Source: Epithemia pelagica (lineage: Eukaryota > Bacillariophyta > Bacillariophyceae > Surirellales > Surirellaceae). Taken from it: a stretch of DNA of 64,000 nucleotides. Under the pieces are notes generated by a model, which saw nothing but the letters and a program-made list of their open reading frames with translations, was not told the DNA's origin and did no database searches. Position numbers and translations under genes: made by a program. The stretch lies in assembly GCA_946965045.2 (NCBI GenBank), contig OX337234.1, positions 1,922,001 through 1,986,000 on the forward strand, written 5' to 3'. Positions 31,807-40,792 of the stretch are shown here, piece after piece (the first letter of the stretch is position 1; the number at the start of each line of letters is the position of its first letter).

Positions 31807-32225
31807 CAAAAAGAACATGCGTGATGACTCTTGTGGACCACAATGGAACGCAGCTCAATCGGATGTCCGCCTATAACAAGATCCTGAACGCAGAGGTCAG
31901 CTTCAGCTTGGAGAGAATCTGGTCCTTGGCACGGGAGAGAAGATCTGCATTGTCCTTCAACTTTTCCACCCGCGGATCAAATACTTGTGGAAAAGAGTTT
32001 ATTTTGGAAAATGCTGGGCGAGTAATCACTTGGTTAGGCGCTAATAAGCTGATCGAGTCCTCTTCCTGCACGATTGATCGCTTAGAGGTCACTATATAGG
32101 ATAAAGAATCATGTTATCATCAGAGATAGGGGCGTATCCAATCTTTGGGTGCAAGACCAGGTAGCATTACGGTGAAATAGCTGCAAGCGAGAGCCCCAGG
32201 CTCATCTTGTATTTAACTCGACATT
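31807..32225. other. Convergent intergenic region with a possible alternative PP2C exon
   Basis: Between the convergent ApoL-like B and PP2C genes. On the minus strand an open stretch 32065..31871 (65 codons with stop) is preceded by an AG acceptor and is in phase with a GTAAGC donor at 32267 inside the PP2C C-terminus. See the findings. Otherwise nothing was recognised. Confidence 0.35.
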
Positions 32226-33947
32226 TCATTCTTGTGGTTGAAGTGGTGGTTTTCTAAGAACGCTTACCGAAATGGCAATGTCATCACGGTATCGACCTTG
32301 CTTGTCTTGTTGCCAACTATTCGCGGCCGAAAAAATTAATAATTCACACGCTGTGACAGGATGAGAAGCACCGGCATCAAAAAGGGAGCTTGCCAAAACT
32401 TTTGCGATGTCTTCTGGTGATAAATAATCCATCATACCATCCGTAGCCGCCACACCAAAGATATAAACATCATCTACCATCTTGGCAGCGGATTGATCGT
32501 CGCACCGACTGCGATCAACTTCCCCGTTTTCGTCTACAATAAAACATTGCTCCATTTCGTTCTTCAACACAGTTTGTACCAAGTCCGGAACTTCCAGTAC
32601 ATCCACTATCGGATCCGGTATGACACCTAGTTTGGCTGCCGCCCAGTCGCCAATCGACCTCGACATGGCCAACCCAGATGGTGTTCCAGTCAGGGGATCT
32701 TGATAAACTACTCGACTTGTTCCCCGTTTGGGTATATACACCTGGCCACCCATGGCTTCTACCCGCGCCCTTTCGTCCGGCAGGTCTGGTTTATCTTCCC
32801 TCGATATGTACAATATTTGAACTTGTCGCGTGGACGGACGGTATGCAACCACAAAGGATCGTGAATCTCCGGCATTGGCGATATATATACTACTCTCTTG
32901 TATGAGAATGGCGGATGCCGTGCATCCCCCAGATGGATGGGCGGGGGCATTTTGATCCATTTCAACAAAGGTATCGTGCAGAGCTCGAATCGTTGCCTCT
33001 TTGCGTTGTTCTTCTCCAGACTGCGGTAGCGCATCAAGCTTCGTTGCCAGCGTGGCAGGAAGATTTTGGACCGTATATTCCGAAACCAGCTCTCCCCTTG
33101 AACCATGGCCATCAAAGACGGCCAACAATATTCTTTCGTTCTGTGGTGTTTCCTTTGATCCATTTTCTTGAGAACTGGAATACGACGACAACATACTATA
33201 AATACTGTTGGCATTGTCTTTTGAAACTGGCAACTCGGCAGGTGATCCCATGAAAGGTGAAACAACAATGGCCCGATCTTGGTTTATTTGTTGAATAACA
33301 GGCCCTCCTTTACATCCAATCAATGTCAGACTCACAGCATCACGTCTATTCCAGCCCTTGGACTGAGGATCTCCCTTCAACACATCTTCGTCCACCTCTT
33401 CGGCAGGGATATCGCGAATTCTGCGAAGGATTGCTTTCACGGCATCGGTATTGTAATGGACATCGGCAGGGAACAATGGACATCCAAAGAAGGGGCAGCC
33501 GTCGTCGCGTGTTTTGACTTCGGGAGCCTCCATTCCACCGACCGCACTTTCGGATGTTGCATTGGCACTGGTGCGAGGAGCATCGGCAAACGTCCGAACA
33601 CGGTTGTCGTTCGATGTGAGAAAGGCTACCAAAAAGGGAGCCGCCATGGCCAGCGAAGAGCGACCCATGAACATCATTCTCATGGCTTGTCTCCTGTTAA
33701 AAGCTAATGCCGACCGGATTCTAATGGACACCGCCAAAGTGGACAGTCTTGGTGCCAACACTAGACAACACGCAGACGAAGCCAAAAAGAATGGTCCCCC
33801 GGACGACGACTGATAGAGTTGGCCCAAGGAGACTGTTTGCGGTCGCGACGACGAATGTTTGGGGGCAGTAACCGCGGAGGTAGTTTGATAAGGAAAGAAA
33901 ATGCTAAAAGGTCCACTTGTAGTGAGTACCTTGAAGGGCATTCTCAT
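32226..33947 (-). CDS. PP2C-type Ser/Thr protein phosphatase
   Basis: 573 aa from the ATG at 33947 (MRMPFKVL), single exon in the simplest model. The N-terminal about 120 residues are basic and Ser-rich with a hydrophobic patch (LAMAAPFLVAFL), possibly an organelle-targeting or anchor region. The catalytic domain keeps all PP2C metal ligands: LLAVFDGHGSRGE, SIYIANAGDSRSFV, LAMSRSIGDW, VAATDGMMDYLS and YRDDIAISVSV. It is a Mn2+/Mg2+-dependent phosphatase; the substrate is unknown. CPFFGCPLFP upstream of the domain is a small Cys pair of unknown role. A GTAAGC within the last strand (AIS|VSV) could act as an alternative splice donor to an exon at 31871-32065, replacing the end. Its intact motifs contrast with the degenerate PP2C at 3983-5587. 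Confidence 0.9.
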   Translation of the reverse strand: MRMPFKVLTTSGPFSIFFPYQTTSAVTAPKHSSSRPQTVSLGQLYQSSSGGPFFLASSACCLVLAPRLSTLAVSIRIRSALAFNRRQAMRMMFMGRSSLAMAAPFLVAFLTSNDNRVRTFADAPRTSANATSESAVGGMEAPEVKTRDDGCPFFGCPLFPADVHYNTDAVKAILRRIRDIPAEEVDEDVLKGDPQSKGWNRRDAVSLTLIGCKGGPVIQQINQDRAIVVSPFMGSPAELPVSKDNANSIYSMLSSYSSSQENGSKETPQNERILLAVFDGHGSRGELVSEYTVQNLPATLATKLDALPQSGEEQRKEATIRALHDTFVEMDQNAPAHPSGGCTASAILIQESSIYIANAGDSRSFVVAYRPSTRQVQILYISREDKPDLPDERARVEAMGGQVYIPKRGTSRVVYQDPLTGTPSGLAMSRSIGDWAAAKLGVIPDPIVDVLEVPDLVQTVLKNEMEQCFIVDENGEVDRSRCDDQSAAKMVDDVYIFGVAATDGMMDYLSPEDIAKVLASSLFDAGASHPVTACELLIFSAANSWQQDKQGRYRDDIAISVSVLRKPPLQPQE

Positions 33948-34233
33948 TGCCTTTTTACCACCAATCAACCACGTCTATGACACAGGACAAGAAGAAGAAC
34001 AAAGGAAGATTCTCTTATCAACAGGACGAAGAATTATTTGTGCGTGGTGCGTGGAGGAAGATCTTTGTGCGTTCGTGTTTGGTGAGAACTTCCGACCAAA
34101 ATGTGAGACGGCGAGGGAGCTACCCTTGCTACCGGCAGTATCAGATACAGAAAAGCCATACTCACTCCTAATCCTAGGAGTACATCATTCTCCTGAAGAG
34201 ACTATTCCTCTATAGGCGTACTTAGATCAAGGA

Positions 34234-35463
34234 TTATTTTCTATCAGGAAAAGAAGCCAATATGGCGGATGCTTGTTCGACAAGATTCTCCAGTCTTTTG
34301 TGTTCAGCATGCAAACTGCGATTTTGTAGAAGCAGACTGGAATACTTTTCTTTCAGAGAATTTTCCTCTTTTTGTTTGCGTTCTCGCTTTCGACGAGAAT
34401 GTAGTCGGTCCGCCATTCTTCGCTTGGCAGCTTTGGCTGAGGTCAAGGCACCTGGATCATCGAGCTGGCGTTTTCGTTCTTTTGTTTTTGTCTCCTCCTC
34501 CAACAAAAAGCCCTTGCATCTCTCCTTCTCTCCATCGCATTGACTTTGACACCACTTAAAGAATTCCTCGTATTTCCATTCTCCTCCAAAATAAAGAGGG
34601 ATCCCTGCAGTAGCAAGTCCCATGGACAACAACTGGTCAAATATTTGACCAGGTCGTTCTTGAATGTGGACCCTGGCGGCCAATCCGAATGACTGGAGCA
34701 TAGCTCGAGCAGTGCCATTCAGCAAACCGGCCAGTGTTAATCTGCTTTGCGATGGGAAGTTCAAGAGATGAAGGTTAAGTCGCACGGGGAAGACTGTTCC
34801 CAGGAGACGACCCGCTTGGTCAATCCAACCCCAGTCCAGATCTGGGTGACGAGCCGTCATCATAACAATGAAGCACATTGCTCCTTCGACTTGTGATCTG
34901 TCATCTTGAGCCAACAATGAGAATACATAGAACAGACACCGAAGATGATTCTCCATGGACATGCCAGGGATTCCTTTTCTTCGATCAAACAAGACACAGT
35001 TTTGACCTGACCGAACCTTGGGCAATATGGCCGGGAAGCCAGCATGCAAAGTGAGTACATCGTCGTTGCTCAGAGCACCAGTACCTGTTAGTACCAATGG
35101 AAGAAAGGCCCGCTTTTCACCGAAGAGTCTTCTTCGCTCAGTCCAGTACAAGCACAATCGTTTGGCTCCCATGGTCACATCATAGTTGCAATATCGAACA
35201 AACTGAAGTGAATCAGTCTCTGTCGACACGACTTCTGGACATTTCTTCAAAGCTTGCATGTAAGCGTCTGTTTCCTCCCTTGGCATCGAACGTATTGTAG
35301 ACTCAACATAGCCTCGAACTCTTCCTCGAAGTTCGGGGAGAAGGGCGACTTCGTCTTGACATGTGAATGTGGTGGAATCAACACGACCTATTCTCGATGA
35401 GGACACGTGATCCACAGAATGAATTGAGCGTAAAACATCATTCATCATGATGGATGGTTGCAT
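34234..35463 (-). CDS. CRAL-TRIO/Sec14-like protein with C-terminal bZIP-like segment
   Basis: 409 aa, single exon, ATG at 35463. Residues about 55-310 resemble the CRAL-TRIO (Sec14-type lipid-binding) arrangement: a small helical N-lobe (LQFVRYCNYDVTMGAKRLCLYW), an alpha/beta lobe (VLFDRRKGIP, CFIVMMTARHPDL, PVRLNLHLLNFPSQSR), a terminal helix and GGEWKYEEFFKWC. The C-terminus is a basic region (AKAAKRRMADRLHSRRKRER) running into four leucine heptads (LKEKYSS, LLLQNRS, LHAEHKR, LENLVEQ), a bZIP layout. The invariant bZIP Asn appears to be Arg, so DNA binding needs testing. Such a fusion would couple a lipid-like ligand or membrane signal to transcription (inference). I recall related diatom predictions but no characterised member. 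Confidence 0.75.
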   Translation of the reverse strand: MQPSIMMNDVLRSIHSVDHVSSSRIGRVDSTTFTCQDEVALLPELRGRVRGYVESTIRSMPREETDAYMQALKKCPEVVSTETDSLQFVRYCNYDVTMGAKRLCLYWTERRRLFGEKRAFLPLVLTGTGALSNDDVLTLHAGFPAILPKVRSGQNCVLFDRRKGIPGMSMENHLRCLFYVFSLLAQDDRSQVEGAMCFIVMMTARHPDLDWGWIDQAGRLLGTVFPVRLNLHLLNFPSQSRLTLAGLLNGTARAMLQSFGLAARVHIQERPGQIFDQLLSMGLATAGIPLYFGGEWKYEEFFKWCQSQCDGEKERCKGFLLEEETKTKERKRQLDDPGALTSAKAAKRRMADRLHSRRKRERKQKEENSLKEKYSSLLLQNRSLHAEHKRLENLVEQASAILASFPDRK

Positions 35464-36170
35464 CTGCTGGGTTGTTGTTAGATCAAAGTGGTTTGGGGAA
35501 AACGGTTTGTCAAGAGAACAGGTTCATCAAATTTATGATGAGAGGTTCCCATGTACCGGTGTGCCTACTATGAGGATAAGCAACGAGAAGCATGATGACT
35601 AATCGTGACAGCAACTTCATCTTATGACACGTTTTTTAATGGTCCGATCATCGTTGTTTTCCCAATCTTGGTATGCAAAGAATCAAAAGATGGCATAAAG
35701 GAATTTATGAGACAATTGTAGGAGTATGATGCCGGACTTCAAAATTGCACGCCGACATTTTCTACTGAATATCTCACAGTGGTGGGTTTCTTGCGCCACC
35801 GGAATACATCGACCACGCACGCGCGCAGGTATTCCGGCCAACCGAGAAGTGCGTCTCCTCCCAAACTTCAAACATTGGTATGCGACTGCGACGCCTGAAT
35901 ACATTACGAATAAAACTCCAATCGTTCATAGCAATCGAACACATAAAAGGAAGTATGAAGTTTAACCGCAAAAGATGCTGGGGAGTTGTTCAGGTGACAT
36001 CACGTAGACTTGTAGCCTTAACCTTATTGGGAGAATCTTTTCTTCCTCCTCCCCCTTTTCCTTCCTCCCCCGTCTCTCGTGAACTCCCCCCATTTTTGTT
36101 CGGAGAAAGAAATGCCTTCCCCCCCATTTTCGTTCGGCAGGCATAGAGGCTATTCACAAAAGGTTTGGGA
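35464..36170. other. Divergent promoter region
   Basis: About 700 bp between two divergent genes. A pyrimidine-rich tract (about 36040-36130) contains two imperfect copies of CCCCCCATTTTYGTTCGG just before the TM9SF start; it may be 5' UTR. No gene was recognised. Confidence 0.45.
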
Positions 36171-38468
36171 ATGACCATGCAACGACACAATGGACTTGTA
36201 TCTACTATCTTTGCATTGATAATAGCATCGCTTGTGCTTCCATGCGTAGTGGTCTTTGCAGCGGTCTACGATGCAAATGGGGGACTACGCAAACTATCGA
36301 CGAGACCGGACGGCAGCAAGAATGAGGTGGATGCACCACTGGCTTCTACAGAATTTAAGGGACATGATGAAGTAGGCCATACTCCAGAAGCGGCAGCCTT
36401 GCGTCATCAGCAACTGCTTAAGAAGAAGCGAAAGGGGTTGCTGGGGAGAAAGCAGAAATCTTTGGCCGAAGTGTTGTTTCCTGGCGTAGCACCCGAATTG
36501 TACACCGTCGACGAAGAAGTATTCATGATGACAGATCTCGTACAATCGAAAAAGACGGTAAGTAGTGCGAGAAGACGTTTAATCTCATCATGAATTGCTT
36601 GAATTTGAAATTGGAAGACGAAGCATTTCTGACGCACCATCTGTTGGTCATTTTCCGGAATTTTTTATTCCAATTGATGTTGGAATGTGCCGCCGTATCG
36701 ATAGCATGTTCCATTTGAGTATTATGATTTGCCCGTTTGCGAGGCACCTCCTCTAGCAGATTTCCGTAGACGCCATCGGACGCAAAGAAAAAATTTGGGT
36801 GCCCGACTCCAGGGTGCTGAACTCAAACCGGCTCCCTTTACGCTCAAAGTCAAACAAAACCAACCTTGTCGAAAGCTTTGCTCTGTGGACATTGGACCAC
36901 ACAAGGTCCGTTGGTTACGCAAATTGGTGGAACGCCAATATCGCGTTCATGTCACCTTTGACTCCTTACCGGTACTCATGAGATCCTCGCAACTCAATTA
37001 TGCCGTGCGTGGGTATCCAGTAGGATTCAAAGCCCCTCCTTCCTATACTGGACTGGCGCATGACGAATACTTCTTGTACAATCATCTAAAGTTCTCCATC
37101 ACCTACCAAGAAGAACCGACAAGTGGGGGCATTTATATCACTGGCTTTGACGTACATCCAGTGACTTTGAATCACAACGACACTACCTGCCTCGGTGAAA
37201 CTTCCTTCCGTCCCAGAAACGACCCAGCTACGTACCTTACTCTACGTACTGGAGTCACTGCCGAGCATCTTAAAGTCACATTTAGTTATGAGGTGGAATG
37301 GGTTCCATCGGAATTGCCCTGGGCCGATCGCTGGGATGTCTACTTGATTGGTTCTCCTGATGACGACATTCATTTTTTTGCCATTGTCAACTCACTCATG
37401 ATTGTTCTCTTCCTGACTGGAGCTATTGCCACAATCATGATTCGAACATTACGCAAGGATATATCCACTTACAATGAAATGGCGCTCTTGGAGGATGGAC
37501 AAGATGAAACTGGCTGGAAACTTTTGCATGGCGATGTCTTCCGTCCCCCTACGCAATATCCCATGGTGTTGTCTGTATTGGTCGGGAATGGTGCCCAGAT
37601 TGGTGTGGCCTTCTTCATAAGCATGCTTGCCGCTGTATTGAAGCTTTTGAATCCAATAAAAAAGGGACACACACTAACGGCCCTGGTCGTGCTCTATGTC
37701 CTCTCTGGTTGCGTTGCTGGCTACGTTTCCTCTCGTGTCTACAAATTTTGCGAGGCTAAAAATTGGAAAATGAACACCTTTCTCACGGCCACGGCGCTCC
37801 CTGGAGTCTTGGTGGGAATTTTCACCATTCTCAACATTTTCTTGTCCTTCGCGGGAGCCGCAACCGCAGTAGGATTCTTCACCCTTCTCGCAATCTTTGC
37901 CTTGTGGGTTGGCGTTTCGGCTCCGTTGGTATTCATGGGTGCCTACTTTGGCCTCAAGGCACCCAAAGTCGAAGTACCGACCAAAACGAACCAGATCGGG
38001 CGTTATGTTCCCGAAATGCCATGGTATGCCAAACCTCCAGTGTCATGCTTCTTGGGAGGGATTCTACCCTTTGGTAGTGTTTGCATTGAACTCTTTTTTA
38101 TCATGAGCGCCTTGTGGTTGCACCAAATATACTACGTCATGGGCTTTTTACTGGCCGTGTTGCTCATTCTCGCCGCAACTTGTGCCCAAGTAAGCATTGT
38201 CATGACGTATTTGCAATTGTGCAGTGAAGATCATTGTTGGTGGTGGAAATCTTTTTTCAATTGCGCCTCTGCTGGTGTCTATCTCTTCTTGTATAGTTTG
38301 TGGTTCCTCGTCAGCCGTTTGGAATTGGTGGGAGTCTTACCTGTTGTGGTCTACTTGACCTATATGAGTATGATCAGTCTACTCTTTTCCATTTTCTGCG
38401 GAAGTGTCGGTTTCTTGTGTGCATTTGCCTTCAACAAAACAATATACGGTGCCCTAAAGGTCGATTAG
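36171..38468 (+). CDS. Transmembrane 9 superfamily protein (nonaspanin / EMP70)
   Basis: Two exons, 36171..36557 and 36705..38468, about 716 aa. The intron (36558..36704, GTAAGT...TAG, phase 0) joins SKKT to HVPFEYYDLPVC, exactly the family's conserved block. Start MTMQRHNGL is followed by a signal peptide (FALIIASLVLPCVVVFAA). The lumenal domain contains FPGVAPELYTVDE and EYYDLPVC; nine hydrophobic spans follow from about residue 365. Family blocks include GWKLLHGDVFRPP, NWKMNTFLTATALPG, GGILPFGSVCIELFFI and CSEDHCWWWKSFF, and the C-terminus is KVD, matching the usual KxD Golgi-retention tail. The family works in Golgi and endosomal sorting of membrane proteins. Length is normal for TM9SF2/4-type members. 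Confidence 0.94.
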
Positions 38469-39511
38469 TTTCCCACATGTACTCTACGAGCATGTGTCCA
38501 TGTCGGGAACGTTTATTATGATCATTGCATGATTTCATGGAGTCCTTCACAGTTTTATGGCATGCAAAAGAACAACCGTCAGTTGTCAATCTATCGGGAT
38601 GGTGAAGACAACAACAGAGACAGACAAACCAATGTCCATGGACGAGGTCGTAGCATGGCTACCGTTGGTGTTTTGTTCAAGAACACATATTTGTATTGTT
38701 CTAATAGGGAAAGGCGTCTCTTTTTTCTTTTCAAATGACTCTTACTGACTTATGGTAAATATGTTTCGTCGCTAGAACTGCAAGCGTCAAGTCTGCTTTG
38801 GAAAGGTATCCCCACTGGTTTGGACAAACCATTGCTGCAAATGAATCGTAACTTGTCAATAGTTCGTGGCGGTCCAATTGCATCCTTCTCCTCCTCTTTT
38901 TACTTGCATCGTCAAAAGTGACGGACGGCGCAATGAATAGCCACTTGACTCGGCACTCGGAACCCATGGTTGTGAAGATGATAAAGTCCATGTTGTTGGA
39001 TTCCCACGAACCATCTCCTCTCCAACTATCAATGCCGTATGGGGTTCTGGAAGCATACCAGTTACAACAATTTTGCGGAACATTCGTGCCAGACGAGAGT
39101 TTACCGTTCCCCACGGCATCTGCCTTTGAACGTATAACTGTTCACCGATCCCTGCAACGTTCCGTCGACGAGGGAATGGTGTAGGACATTGGCAGCCTCA
39201 AATGGACCCACACTTCTTCTGAACTTTTTGTCTTTCTAGAATCGAGAGACCATGTCCAACTGTGACTGAGACTGACCGCACTTCGCACTCATTCCCGCCT
39301 CCCGACTCCCGAGTGAATGAAGTCCCGTTCGAAGATCTCCCCATCCGTGATCACGATCACGACCATCTCGACAATATCTTTCAGATCACTGACCACGTTT
39401 TGGTAGCAACTCAGACGACAAGATCAACGACCACCTCATCGTTTCGGCCATGATCCAAGAGATCCACGGCGCTGAAACACATAGCAAAAGATTTCATCCC
39501 TAGACGCGACA
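38469..39511. other. Intergenic region
   Basis: About 1 kb between two plus-strand genes. A 128-codon minus frame at 38731-39114 has no ATG and no domain. The 39260-39470 stretch is rich in GATC and Asp/His-coding triplets but is closed by a stop and is not linked to a neighbour. Confidence 0.4.
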
Positions 39512-40627
39512 ATGAGATTGTTTTCGGCTGTCCGACTTATGTGCCTGGCGCATGGATCAATTGCATTCATGCAAGCTTCTGTACGGCCTGTGGCATTCAT
39601 GTCACAACGTACCAAGTTTTCCTGGCAACAACTCCACAGTGGAAAAGCTCCGACGCATGATACTCGTGGACAAGCCTTGGAAGATTTGCCCGAAGAAGTT
39701 CAGGCCAAAATTGTTGCTTATCAAGCACATCAAGAGGCCGCTCCGAAATTGGGATGGCCGACCGACATTCGCACCCTCGTGGAGTACAATCATGGATTTG
39801 CCGTCATGTCGACCCATTCCAAGGCCAATCCTGGGTATCCTGGAGGAAGTGTGGTTGGATTTGCCCCCGATGAGGACGGACGACCCTTGTTTATCTTTTC
39901 GGGAATGTCAACCCACACGCAGGACGTCTTGATCGATCCAAGATGCAGTGTTACCATTGCCGCCAAAGAATTTAAAGGTGCTGCGGATGGTCGAGTCAAT
40001 CTCATGGGAACCTGTGAACTGATCAAGGATCGGGAAGAAATTGCCAAAGCTAGGGACACCTATCTGAAGAAACATCCTGGGGCTTTTTGGGTTGATTTTG
40101 GTGATTTCAACTGGTACGATCAGTTCATGGATATAATTCGGTCAATTTTGGAAAAAGAATTGCGGAGGGTTCTGATTCACACGTGTTTTACTCTTTTGTG
40201 GGTTTTGTTTTGTTGTTGGTGCAGGTTTCGTTTGGAGGTGGAAGCCATTCGATTTGTGGGAGGATTTGCTCGTGCGGGCGCGGTCACTGCGGAGGAATAC
40301 AAGGAGGCCAAACCGGATCCCATTTCCGAATTTGGTGGTGCGATTGCCCAACACATGAACGAAGATCATATGGAAGCAACAATTGCCATGGTCCAGGCCA
40401 ATGTGCCCAGCATGGAGGCCGATCCTGAAAATCCCATTGAGGAAGCCATCATCACTTCGGTGGATTCGTTGGGCATGTACATCAAAGTTACCAGAAAGGA
40501 AGCCGTCTCGTTTTTGCCAAAATCGTTCAAACTTCGCCTCCCCTTCCCGAGACCGGCTGAAGACCGCAAAGATGTCAAGACATTGATTGTGGAGATGACA
40601 CAAGCTACCAGTAATGTGGAACAGTAA
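39512..40627 (+). CDS. HugZ-like pyridoxamine-phosphate-oxidase-fold / DUF2470 protein, probably plastid
   Basis: Two exons, 39512..40113 and 40225..40627, about 334 aa. The intron (40114..40224, phase 2) joins FGDFNW to FRLEVEAIRFVGGFARAG. The N-terminus MRLFSAVRLMCLAHGSIAF has a signal peptide ending IAF|MQ, resembling the diatom ASAF plastid motif. A split-barrel flavin-type domain follows (HGFAVMSTHSKANPGYPGGSVVGF, LFIFSGMSTHTQDVLIDPRCSV, RVNLMGTCELI). The C-terminal DUF2470 domain has the AQHMNEDHMEA motif. Relatives include the heme-degrading HugZ and the plant glutamyl-tRNA-reductase-binding protein, so a role in tetrapyrrole metabolism is plausible but not shown. The intron is 111 bp, a multiple of three, with no in-frame stop. 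Confidence 0.85.
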   Translation: MRLFSAVRLMCLAHGSIAFMQASVRPVAFMSQRTKFSWQQLHSGKAPTHDTRGQALEDLPEEVQAKIVAYQAHQEAAPKLGWPTDIRTLVEYNHGFAVMSTHSKANPGYPGGSVVGFAPDEDGRPLFIFSGMSTHTQDVLIDPRCSVTIAAKEFKGAADGRVNLMGTCELIKDREEIAKARDTYLKKHPGAFWVDFGDFNWYDQFMDIIRSILEKELRRVLIHTCFTLLWVLFCCWCRFRLEVEAIRFVGGFARAGAVTAEEYKEAKPDPISEFGGAIAQHMNEDHMEATIAMVQANVPSMEADPENPIEEAIITSVDSLGMYIKVTRKEAVSFLPKSFKLRLPFPRPAEDRKDVKTLIVEMTQATSNVEQ

Positions 40628-40792
40628 CACTATTAGAATTAAAAACCGATGGACGATGCCCTGATGTTTGAAGTTGATCTGTTGCCCGGAATATACAGTC
40701 TTGCACAACTTTATTTCGTCTTTTCTTCGAAAGCATTGGCACTAGTAACTGATCTAGACGAGGCCGTGAACCACAACAATAGATTTGTTTCC

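Noticed and set aside
38731-39114. 128-codon minus frame
   Set aside because: No ATG upstream before a stop, and no recognisable domain; left unannotated.
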